A DNA stretch of 64,000 nt from Rubripirellula obstinata (lineage in GTDB: Bacteria; Planctomycetota; Planctomycetia; Pirellulales; Pirellulaceae), in assembly GCF_001642955.1 (NCBI RefSeq), contig NZ_LWSK01000009.1:1-64000 (forward strand), in the 5' to 3' direction. Below, in pieces: positions 17,760 through 25,711 of the stretch. The notes under the pieces were generated by a model that worked only from the letters and a program-made list of their open reading frames with translations, searched no databases and was not told where the DNA came from. Every line of letters starts with the position of its first letter. Position 1 is the first letter of the stretch. The position numbers and the translations under genes were made by a program.

Positions 17760-18914
17760 TTAGCGAATCGTTGGAGCGTCGACTCCTTGTGACTTCAGAA
17801 CAGCTAACCACTTTTGCGGTTCTGCTGCGATCTTCTTCGCGCATCCAGGGCAGCAGATGTAGATCGCTTTGCCCGCTGCGTTGACTTTGTATGGCCCGCC
17901 CATCGCGTCGAGCGGTTCGTCCATCACAGGACAGTTCTTTTGTGCGGCAATGAAGGGGGCGTCGGCAGCAACCACTTTGAAAATGCCTTCACGAACCTGC
18001 TCGGTCCCTGGTGGAACTGCTGACGCGGTCGCGGTGCTGGTCTTACCGTTGCCGTAGACCATCGCTAGATATTTTGCTGGCTGGGCCTGAATCTTCTTGA
18101 TGCATCCCTTGCAGCACAGATAGATCGGCTTGTCACCAACCATCACCTTGATCGGTGTGCCCATGCCACCGAGAGGTTCGTCCATCACGGGACAAACCTT
18201 CTGGGCTGCGATGGCTGCCGCGTCGGCTTGGGTTGCCGTCGTCACCGTGATCTGCGGACGGCCGGCGGCATATTTGGTCGGGTTTGACTTGACCGCGTTC
18301 ACGCAGCCTGCACAGCAAACGTAGAGCTTCTGTCCGTTCACATCGACGGCCACTGGATCGCCCATGCTACCGAGCGGCTTGCCGCTGACGGGGCAGATTT
18401 TCTGGCGTGCGATTGCTGCTGCAGCGAGTTGTTGTTCGCTTGCGGGCACCGTGGCGACTTCGTTGAAGCTAACAGTGCTCCCGCCGGAAGCCTTCATGCC
18501 GACCAGTTGAACATCGACGTCGATTTGTCGACCTGCAAGCTGTGAAAGATTGACCGGAGCCGTCAGCGCTCCTTTGCCATCGGGCAACAAGTCGTAGCGA
18601 TAGCGTTTCGCGTTGCCTTCGACTCGTACAGAGACAGCGCCGCGCCCCTGGTCGACCGAGACCGGTTGGCCAGCGCGGTCGTAGACAAACATTTGCAGTC
18701 CGCCTTGGGAAACAATCGTTTCAATTTGCAGGTTGCCGGTTTGTTTCAAGCTGCCGCCATGTGGACCAGCTTGTGTTACTTCGCGAGCCTGCGTCATGCC
18801 GGGCACCGCGTGGTTGTGTCCAGCGTGATTGTGCTGCGATTGACTCGTTTGCCCAAACACGCTCGATGTGGACATCGCGAGTGAGAAAGCGGTGATGATG
18901 AGTGTTCGTTTCAT
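17760..18914 (-). CDS. Secreted protein with GPHGG domain and three CP..CCxxC metal-binding repeats
   Basis: 384 residues with a Sec signal (AFSLAMSTSSVFGQ) and an early His cluster (HNHAGHNH). Residues 50-150 form the GPHGG beta domain also seen in the lipoprotein at 8466. Three copies of a YHS/TRASH-like module follow at about 172-217, 239-284 and 327-372. Each has CPV....PL..MG.P..V...G..(I/L)Y.CC.GC, with exactly 26 residues from the first Cys to the CC pair (C174/C200-C201-C204; C241/C267-C268-C271; C328/C354-C355-C358). Such Cys sets bind soft metals, so a periplasmic copper/silver sponge or chaperone is inferred. It is the last gene after the CusB-like and CusA-like genes, 113 bases downstream. 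Confidence 0.8.
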   Translation of the reverse strand: MKRTLIITAFSLAMSTSSVFGQTSQSQHNHAGHNHAVPGMTQAREVTQAGPHGGSLKQTGNLQIETIVSQGGLQMFVYDRAGQPVSVDQGRGAVSVRVEGNAKRYRYDLLPDGKGALTAPVNLSQLAGRQIDVDVQLVGMKASGGSTVSFNEVATVPASEQQLAAAAIARQKICPVSGKPLGSMGDPVAVDVNGQKLYVCCAGCVNAVKSNPTKYAAGRPQITVTTATQADAAAIAAQKVCPVMDEPLGGMGTPIKVMVGDKPIYLCCKGCIKKIQAQPAKYLAMVYGNGKTSTATASAVPPGTEQVREGIFKVVAADAPFIAAQKNCPVMDEPLDAMGGPYKVNAAGKAIYICCPGCAKKIAAEPQKWLAVLKSQGVDAPTIR

Positions 18915-19027
18915 GGGAGAACTCCATTGGTAAAGTCAGGACGCCATCCGTTGGGTCCGTCGATCTTGGTGAGGTTGAGTGTTTGGATGCTTGAGCCGCA
19001 AACTTCTTCACGGTCAAACGAAAAGTT

Positions 19028-22000
19028 CTATGCCGCTTTCATGAGTTCCTCCTCCGGCATCGCTTCGGTGCCTTCCCAAAGCTCGTCTTGAAATCCGAAT
19101 CGCATCTTCAATTCGAGGTAGCCGCAATAGAGCGTCGGCACGATGAACGACGTGAACGGTTCGGCGAGCATCCCGCCGAACACGGGAATCGCCATCGCTC
19201 GGGCCACGTCAGCCCCACGGCCGGTTGCGATCAACACGGGTATCAGTGCGGCGAGCGTCGTGACCGTTGTCATCATGCAGGGACGAATGCGTTTCAGTCC
19301 GGCTTCGTAAACCGTGTTGCGAATGTCGTTGACCGTTTCGACTTTGCGTTTCTTCAAAAGTTGGTGAATGTAAGTCGCCATCACGACCCCATCGTCGACC
19401 GCCAATCCGAACAACGCGATGAACCCAACCCAGACGGCAGTATTCAGTTCAACACCCATCGTGGCGACCGCGATCATGCCGCCCGCGAACGCGACTGGAA
19501 TTCCCGAGAACACGGCCAGCGAAATCGAGAAGTTGCGAAACTCCATGTAGATCAACAGCAAGTTGATGCAGATCACGAGAGGAATGATCCACATCAAACG
19601 CCGGTTGGCTTCGATCTGGTTTCGGAAGCTGCCGACGGCTTCAAGCGAATAGCCGGCAGGGAGCGACAAACGATTCGGATCAGATGGCGGCAGCGACTGG
19701 GCCACGCGGAGTTGTTCTTCGATCGCGGAAACCAATTCCAGATCGCCCTTGCTGCCGTTGGTCATGAACGAAACGTGAGCGACCAGCCGACCGTTTTCAC
19801 TGTTGATCGCACCCGGCCCCCAAGTCGTTTCCAACGTCGCGAGTTCTTCGAGCGGCACGACTGCCCCCGAATGCGTCACGACGGGCAATCGCTTCAGGCC
19901 GTCGATCTGTTCGCGGAGGTCACGGTTGTATCGCAGCCGCACGGGATAGCGCTCCCGGCCTTCAACCGTCTTGATCAGATTCATCCCACCGAGTGCAGTT
20001 TCGATAACTTGGTTCACCATCGACGAACTCATCCCGTACCGGGATGCCGCCTCACGGTCGACGGTGAATTCGACGTAGGGTTTGCCAAGCACGATGTCGG
20101 GATTGACGGTGCCGGCGTTGATTAGCGGTGACTTCTTCAATTCCGCCGAAACACTCATCGCCGCGTCGGCCAACTCGTCGAGCTGGTTTCCGTAGACTCG
20201 GATCGCCATCGGTGCCTTGATGCCAGACTGCAGCATCACGACGCGGCCTTCGATTGGTTGCAACGCCGACGCGGGCGTGACTCCGGGTAACGTGGCGACT
20301 CGATTGATCTCGTCCCACACATCGCGTGCAGTGACGCCTTCTCGCCACTCGCTTTCGGGCTTGAGCATCACATAGGTTTCGACCATCGCGGCCGGCGCGG
20401 GATCCAGTGCCGATTCCACCCGACCGATCTTGCCCAGCACGTCTTTGACTTCAGGAATCTGGCCGATCAAGACATCCTGCGTCTGCAACACCTGCATCGC
20501 TTGCGAGAAACTGGCCGCCGGATACAGCGTCGGCATGTAGAACCAACTTCCCTCGTCGAGCGCGATCCAATCGTCGCTTTGCAAACCGGTGAAGACGTGT
20601 TTGGCATCGACGTAGCCGGGGAAATTATTCAGTTCGGCACCAAAGAAGTTCGCGACCTTTTCAACTGGACGAAGTACGGTCGGCATTCCGACGTAGGCTC
20701 CCGCGCCGATGACCAACAGCACCAACGGAAACGAGAGTGCGAACGCTTTGTGATTGAGCGAGTGTCTTAAACGGGCGGCGTATACCCAGCGAACGAAACG
20801 GCTGGACGGGATTTCTTCGATCGGCCGGATTCGTTCTCGCAGTAATTGCCAACCGGCAATGAATCCGACGACGGCGGCGATCGCCGTCAAGATCCAGGTT
20901 TCCAAGCCAAAACGCCCGGCCAGTCGCGAACCCCAAAGAAAATGCGAAGCCACACCAAGAAGTCCGGCAAGCGAAACGCCAGCGAGCAAAGCCGCACTCT
21001 TGCGACGCACATTGCTTCGCAGCATCAAACGGCACAGTGCCGGCACGATCGTGACGGCGGTGATCATCGCGGCGGCGATCGCGAATGTCTTGGTGTAAGC
21101 GAGCGGCGAAAACAGTTTGTAGTCTCGCCCGGTCAGGAAGAAGACCGGCAAGAAACTGACGATGGTCGTTGCCACCGCGGTCACGACGGCCGGTGCGACT
21201 TCCACCGTTGCTTCGTAGACGACCGCTGCGCGAGTAGGTGAGGTGGGAGTTGGGAGTGAAGGAGATTTTTGCTTGCTCCCAACTCCTCCACTCCCAACTC
21301 CTCCACTCCCACCTCCCGACTCCCATTCTGCCAAATGTTGATAGATGTTCTCCGATACGATGATTGCCATGTCGACCATCGTGCCAATCGCGATCGCGAT
21401 TCCGGCCAGCGACATGATGTTCGCACCGACGCCGACGAACCGCATCGCGATAAACGACATTAGCACGGCGGTCGGTAAACAGATCGCAACGACAAAGCTG
21501 CTGCGAATGTGCAACAAAAACAGCAGAATGATGATCGCCGTGATGATGATCTCGTCACGCAACGCATGCGTCAGCGTCGCCATCGTCTCGTCGATCAACC
21601 CGCTGCGATCGTAAACGCCATGAATGGTCACGCCCCCGAGCGACGGTGTGATCGCGGCAATCTTTTCCTTCACCCGGTCGATGACGACACGCGGGTTCTC
21701 GCCGTATCGCATCACCACCACGCCGCCGACCGCTTCGGCTCCGTTGTAGTCCAACGCACCGCGGCGAAAGTCTGGCCCGATCTGCACGCTGCCAATGTCG
21801 CGAACGCGAACCGGCACACCGTCCCGTTGCATGATGACAGTGTCCTCGATGTCCTCGACGGCCTTGTTCTTGTCACCATCGCTACCAAGGAAACCCTTGC
21901 TTCGGACGATGAATTCCATGCCCGTCGTTTCGACCGTTTTGGCACCGACGTCCATGTTCGATCCCTTGATCGCCATCGCCAGCTTATCGAGCGACACGTC

Positions 22001-22597
22001 GTGAAAGCGAAGTTTGTCGGGGTCCACTTCGACCTGATACTGACGAACGTAGCCGCCAATCGACGCGACTTCGCTGACGCCCTCGACCGCTTGCAATTCA
22101 TACTTCACAACGAAGTCTTGCAGGCTGCGGAGTTCCGCCAGCCCCATGCCTTCGTCGGGCGGCTGAAGCCTGTAGTAGTAAACCTGCCCCAGTCCGGTCG
22201 CGTCCGGTCCAAGCTGCGGCACAACGCCATCGGGCAATTGTGACGCGGCACTGCCGAGTTGTTCCGATACGCGGCTGCGTGCCCAGTAAAAGTCGATCTC
22301 GTCTTTGAACGTGACCTGGACAAAGCTGTAGCCGAACATGCTCTTGCCGCGCACCGACTCGGCACCCGGAACCGCCAGCAACGAGACACTCAGCGGATAA
22401 GTGACTTGGTCTTCGATGTCCTTCGGAGAACGCCCCGGCCACGGCGTCAAAACGATGACCTGGTTCTCACCGATGTTGGGAATCGCGTCGATCGGAATCG
22501 ACTTGAAGCTGACCCAACCGGCGATGCACAATCCGATCGTCAGCAAGACGACCAGCCAAGGTTCTTTGACGCAAAAGCGAATGATGAGGTTGAGCAT
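19028..22597 (-). CDS. Heavy-metal efflux RND permease (CusA-like)
   Basis: Inner-membrane metal/proton antiporter, 1189 residues. The N-terminus (WLVVLLTIGLCIAGWVSF, then IPIDAIPNIGENQVIVLTPWPGRSP) is classic for CusA/CzcA. TM4 has AIGTMVDMAIIVSENIYQHL near residue 400, close to the AMVDAAIV..EN pattern of the Cu/Ag-exporting group. AAGGAGA lies just before the ATG, 11 bases after the adaptor gene. At about residues 424-453, after TM4, an in-frame G-rich repeat inserts a Gly/Ser/Val-rich stretch (SGGVGSGGVGS and a Pro/Ser/Thr tail) where relatives have a short charged loop. The pump is otherwise full length. With a Cys/Met-rich adaptor and the YHS-like protein it probably exports Cu(I)/Ag(I). 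Confidence 0.92.
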   Translation of the reverse strand: MLNLIIRFCVKEPWLVVLLTIGLCIAGWVSFKSIPIDAIPNIGENQVIVLTPWPGRSPKDIEDQVTYPLSVSLLAVPGAESVRGKSMFGYSFVQVTFKDEIDFYWARSRVSEQLGSAASQLPDGVVPQLGPDATGLGQVYYYRLQPPDEGMGLAELRSLQDFVVKYELQAVEGVSEVASIGGYVRQYQVEVDPDKLRFHDVSLDKLAMAIKGSNMDVGAKTVETTGMEFIVRSKGFLGSDGDKNKAVEDIEDTVIMQRDGVPVRVRDIGSVQIGPDFRRGALDYNGAEAVGGVVVMRYGENPRVVIDRVKEKIAAITPSLGGVTIHGVYDRSGLIDETMATLTHALRDEIIITAIIILLFLLHIRSSFVVAICLPTAVLMSFIAMRFVGVGANIMSLAGIAIAIGTMVDMAIIVSENIYQHLAEWESGGGSGGVGSGGVGSKQKSPSLPTPTSPTRAAVVYEATVEVAPAVVTAVATTIVSFLPVFFLTGRDYKLFSPLAYTKTFAIAAAMITAVTIVPALCRLMLRSNVRRKSAALLAGVSLAGLLGVASHFLWGSRLAGRFGLETWILTAIAAVVGFIAGWQLLRERIRPIEEIPSSRFVRWVYAARLRHSLNHKAFALSFPLVLLVIGAGAYVGMPTVLRPVEKVANFFGAELNNFPGYVDAKHVFTGLQSDDWIALDEGSWFYMPTLYPAASFSQAMQVLQTQDVLIGQIPEVKDVLGKIGRVESALDPAPAAMVETYVMLKPESEWREGVTARDVWDEINRVATLPGVTPASALQPIEGRVVMLQSGIKAPMAIRVYGNQLDELADAAMSVSAELKKSPLINAGTVNPDIVLGKPYVEFTVDREAASRYGMSSSMVNQVIETALGGMNLIKTVEGRERYPVRLRYNRDLREQIDGLKRLPVVTHSGAVVPLEELATLETTWGPGAINSENGRLVAHVSFMTNGSKGDLELVSAIEEQLRVAQSLPPSDPNRLSLPAGYSLEAVGSFRNQIEANRRLMWIIPLVICINLLLIYMEFRNFSISLAVFSGIPVAFAGGMIAVATMGVELNTAVWVGFIALFGLAVDDGVVMATYIHQLLKKRKVETVNDIRNTVYEAGLKRIRPCMMTTVTTLAALIPVLIATGRGADVARAMAIPVFGGMLAEPFTSFIVPTLYCGYLELKMRFGFQDELWEGTEAMPEEELMKAA
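21238..21324. repeat. G-rich palindromic repeat inserted in the cusA-like gene
   Basis: AGGTGGGAGT (21241-21250) and ACTCCCACCT (21305-21314) are perfect complements. Between them a 15-base unit CTCCCAACTCCTCCA occurs twice in tandem without change (21276-21290, 21291-21305), followed by a degenerate third copy. On the coding strand the tandem reads as a five-residue repeat (GGVGS). The element keeps the frame of the 3570-base gene. Confidence 0.7.
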
Positions 22598-22608
22598 GGG
22601 GAGTCTCC

Positions 22609-24732
22609 TTACTGCACCGTGCGGGCGATTGAAGGAACGATGCCCGCTGGCATCGCCATGTCACGAACGACTTCGCCGCACGTCAGCATTTCGCTGCCCC
22701 AATACGGGTTCTGCAATTCGCCGCCGGGCTGCATCCAGTCGCCACCGCCGCCGGGAACCATCGGGCAGTAGTAGTGCGTCAGCTTGGTCGCCGTTTTCGG
22801 GCCACGAGCGACCGTGGCGGCTCGCAACATCGCATGGCTGACTCCGCGATAGGCTTCGCGAGCGGTTTCCAGCGAACCGTCCATAAGTGTGGCCGCGCGG
22901 CGAGCGGTCGCGAACTTGCATTGAGCCTCATCGGGCACCCCGGCCGACATTTCTAGTTCGCGGAGTCCTTCGATCAGCGTGTTCAACGCGACCGGCGGCG
23001 GCGTTTGGTCGGCCGCCATCGCACACTGGATCTCAAAGTAGGCGTCGTAGGTGCGATCGAGCGATTTGCCTGATTCGCTGGCCAGCATGACAGGAGTCGT
23101 ATTGGGCAGTTCGAGCGGTCCCGGCGAATAGCTGGGGGCTTTCGTTGGGTCCATCAACGATGGATTGCCGGCGAGTTGCATTTGCGAGTCGATCAAGAAG
23201 TTGCCGCCCGTTGCGACCGTTTCGCCAGCAGAAAGCCCTTCGACGATCACCGCTTCTTTGCGGTTCATCGGACCGATCGTCACCCGACGAATCTCAAAAC
23301 GCCCCGGTTCCGTTTCGACATAAATCACGCTGTTCTCACCCGCAAGCAACACGGCGTCGCGCGGCACAGTCACAACTTGTTGCATTGGCAACGGTTCCGA
23401 TGCGAAACCGAGCTGTGACGTCGGCACCAAATCCATATCGCAAAGCGGGCACGTTCCCGGTTCATCGCGGATGACTTGCGGGTGCATCGGGCTGATGTAC
23501 TTATTCGCCAGAGCCGGATCGTAGACCTCGTCCATCGGGATCGCCGGCACGGTCACGCGAGCGGTCGCATAATCACCCGGTCGCAGCTTGCCGTCGAAGT
23601 TCATGATCTCAACGCGAACGCGAACTGTTCGCGTCTTCGGGTTCACGGTCGGGTCGATGAACGCAACGCGGCCGGTGAACACCTCGCCTGGCATTGACTG
23701 AATTTCAGCTTCGACTTGTTGACCAAACCGAACGGCCGAAGCGTCATCGGGGAACAGATCCAACATCAACCAAACGCTGGACAGATCGGCGACCCGATAA
23801 AGTTTGTGTCCCGTTTTGACATAGTCGCCTTCGACAGCCGACTTCTCGATCACCGTTCCGCTTTGCGGCGACTTGATGCGGATGCGTGACATCGGTTTAC
23901 CAGACTTCGCAAGCTGGTCGATCTGCGACTGCGTCATGCCCAGCTCGGCCAGATTTTCGCGAGCCATCTGGTTCAGATCGCCGCTGTCGATTTGGAACCG
24001 ACCGATCTTGCCGCCGCTGTTCATGCTGGTGATGAATTCGGTTTGAGCGGTGTAGAGCTGCGGGCTGTAGATCAACGCCAGATCGTCGCCTTCGTTGACC
24101 TTTACGCCGGCATAGTTCGCGTACATCTTTTCCAAACGGCCGTCGATGTACGCACTGATCGTGGACAAGCGGCTTTCGTCAAAGTCGATCGAGCCGATCG
24201 TGCGAATGGTGCGATTCACTTCGCCCATCTTCGACATCGCGGTTTGAATGCCGACCAACCGTCGCGCCGAGGATTCGATCGTGACCGAGATTCCGTCGCC
24301 GCCTCCGCCGCCAGTCGCTTCGACCAATTCCATCGCACACACCGGGCATCGTCCGGGTTCGGTCGACGGTGGCGTGCACATCATGGGGCAGATGTATCGC
24401 TTGTCTTCGCCGCCGCCGGAATCCGCAACGACATCACTTTGGCCGCCGGAAAAACCGTCAGCGGTCAGCCACTCCGTCCGCTGTGCGACACCGAGCAGGA
24501 AGAACACGAGACCGGCAACGACGACAACTGTGGCGGCTTGCACGCCAGTCCGGACCAGCCATTTCGCACCGCCATCGTTCTTACTGGCAACTGGCTTCGT
24601 TTCGGCTGGCGTTGGCGTTTCTTCGACCGTGGCTTCTTTGGTCTCGGTGTCCGCTTGCGCACCGGCGTCCACATCACTGACTTGTTCGTCAACGGCTTCG
24701 TCGTCGGGTTTGATTGGTTCGTCCTGACTCAT
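22609..24732 (-). CDS. CusB-like RND adaptor with HMBD and DUF3347-like domains
   Basis: Periplasmic adaptor of 707 residues from ATG 24732 (MSQDEPIK); an ATG nine codons upstream is possible. An acidic cytoplasmic N-terminus precedes one membrane helix (VQAATVVVVAGLVFFLLGVA). A heavy-metal-binding domain with CPMMC and CPVCAMEL lies at about residues 113-136, and a second one (YISPMHPQ...CPLCDMDL) in the middle, within the adaptor body. The C-terminal 130 residues carry CPMVPGGGGDW and NPYWGSEMLTCG, the pattern of a DUF3347 domain, here fused to the adaptor. These Cys/Met sets suit Cu(I)/Ag(I). It is translated just before the CusA-like pump and exceeds typical adaptor length because of these domains. 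Confidence 0.9.
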   Translation of the reverse strand: MSQDEPIKPDDEAVDEQVSDVDAGAQADTETKEATVEETPTPAETKPVASKNDGGAKWLVRTGVQAATVVVVAGLVFFLLGVAQRTEWLTADGFSGGQSDVVADSGGGEDKRYICPMMCTPPSTEPGRCPVCAMELVEATGGGGGDGISVTIESSARRLVGIQTAMSKMGEVNRTIRTIGSIDFDESRLSTISAYIDGRLEKMYANYAGVKVNEGDDLALIYSPQLYTAQTEFITSMNSGGKIGRFQIDSGDLNQMARENLAELGMTQSQIDQLAKSGKPMSRIRIKSPQSGTVIEKSAVEGDYVKTGHKLYRVADLSSVWLMLDLFPDDASAVRFGQQVEAEIQSMPGEVFTGRVAFIDPTVNPKTRTVRVRVEIMNFDGKLRPGDYATARVTVPAIPMDEVYDPALANKYISPMHPQVIRDEPGTCPLCDMDLVPTSQLGFASEPLPMQQVVTVPRDAVLLAGENSVIYVETEPGRFEIRRVTIGPMNRKEAVIVEGLSAGETVATGGNFLIDSQMQLAGNPSLMDPTKAPSYSPGPLELPNTTPVMLASESGKSLDRTYDAYFEIQCAMAADQTPPPVALNTLIEGLRELEMSAGVPDEAQCKFATARRAATLMDGSLETAREAYRGVSHAMLRAATVARGPKTATKLTHYYCPMVPGGGGDWMQPGGELQNPYWGSEMLTCGEVVRDMAMPAGIVPSIARTVQ

Positions 24733-24797
24733 CACATTTCTCGCGAAGTTGCCCGGCATGCGTCGGCGGTTCCATCCGCCAGCGTCGGCAAAGAGGC

Positions 24798-24842
24798 GAC
24801 TGGTCGATGATGCGTCGGAGGAGATCGCATCGTCGACCAGTC
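24798..24842 (-). promoter_or_regulatory. Strong hairpin in the leader of the cusB-like gene
   Basis: GACTGGTCGATGATGCG (24798-24814) and CGCATCGTCGACCAGTC (24826-24842) form a 17-bp stem with one mismatch or wobble and an 11-base loop. On the - strand, the transcribed direction, the loop contains CTCCTCC, complementary to a Shine-Dalgarno sequence. It lies 66 bases upstream of the adaptor start in the 279-base gap 24733-25011. It has no T-tract. It could be an mRNA processing or regulatory element. A second weaker stem (GGCGG/CCGCC) lies nearer the start. Confidence 0.5.
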
Positions 24843-25011
24843 ACATGCCTCCAGGCTGTGACCGGTTCGTTGTTCTGGGTCGCGCGAATCGAATCGCGCA
24901 GGGAATGCATCGGGAAAGGCTTCACACGCAACGAGCGCGCAGCGTCACACGTATGAAAGCCAGCTTGAAATAGAAGAACTGCTAGCGCGCAGCTCTCCTA
25001 CGAAGAGGGCG

Positions 25012-25578
25012 TCAAATCCGCCAGATGCAAAGAAACCGCTGTGAGAAATGCGGTGATAAGTCGCCAATGGGCAAACGAGACTTCAACGCCTTCGGACGAA
25101 TCGTTTTGCCAGCGTCCGTTGCGACGTGATCTAAATAAGCGATCACAACCAAGTCGCGAACTTGCGGCACGGCAGCACGATTGGGTACCGGTGCGAAAGG
25201 AACCGAATGGACTCCGCACATGCACGAAGACAACGCACTTTCGCCGTCGGCCGATTGGCCATCCGCACTCGGTGGCTCGGGTACGACGTCGGAAATTTCA
25301 CCGAACAAGTCATCGTGTTTCGGTTTGGCGTCTGCGTTCTTCGTGCAGCAACTGCCGGCGTCGTTCTTGCCACCACTGCAGCAACCACACAGGTCGCCGT
25401 CGGTTTCGACTTCGCAGCTCTTGCATCCATGGCAAACGGTTTTGGCCTGACAGCAACTTCCGTTCGACCCGCCTTGAGCACATGTCCCCCGCGCAGCCAC
25501 AAACGCCATCGGCTGAATCACCATTACAGCGATCAGACAAAGATTAACGGCGGTGCGAATTAGGGGGGAGTTGCTCAC
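25012..25578 (-). CDS. Exported Cys-rich protein heading the copper efflux operon
   Basis: 188 residues with a Sec signal (AVNLCLIAVMVIQPMAFVAA). The mature N-terminal half contains about 15 Cys (GSCCQAKTVCHGCKSCE, LCGCCSGG, GSCC), a metallothionein-like density. The second half is less Cys-rich (SSCMCGVHSVPF) and ends SQRFLCIWRI, similar to the end of the His/Cys-rich protein at 2341. No named family recognised; periplasmic Cu(I) buffering is inferred. A perfect CsoR-like palindrome lies 19 bases upstream, and the CusB-like, CusA-like and YHS-like genes lie downstream on the same strand. Confidence 0.75.
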   Translation of the reverse strand: MSNSPLIRTAVNLCLIAVMVIQPMAFVAARGTCAQGGSNGSCCQAKTVCHGCKSCEVETDGDLCGCCSGGKNDAGSCCTKNADAKPKHDDLFGEISDVVPEPPSADGQSADGESALSSCMCGVHSVPFAPVPNRAAVPQVRDLVVIAYLDHVATDAGKTIRPKALKSRLPIGDLSPHFSQRFLCIWRI

Positions 25579-25596
25579 TGTGACCTTCCGAAAAAG

Positions 25597-25613
25597 ATAC
25601 CCATGACCGGTAT
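25597..25613 (-). promoter_or_regulatory. CsoR-like operator in the divergent promoter
   Basis: ATACC-N7-GGTAT, a perfect palindrome in its half-sites, between the Cys-rich gene (start 25578, -) and the TolC gene (start 25712, +). It could control both directions. It shares half-sites and spacing with the sites at 31561 and 34127. Confidence 0.65.
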
Positions 25614-25711
25614 ATGAACTGTATCGGAAATCTGGCCGAAAAGTTCAATAGGAATCACCCGGTTAGGCAAACTTTGATCTCTCTATTGTAACGGAACAGG
25701 ACGGAAATGCC

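Noticed and set aside
19088-20125. 345-codon + strand frame opposite the CusA-like gene
   Set aside because: High-GC shadow; the - strand gene is a full-length RND pump.
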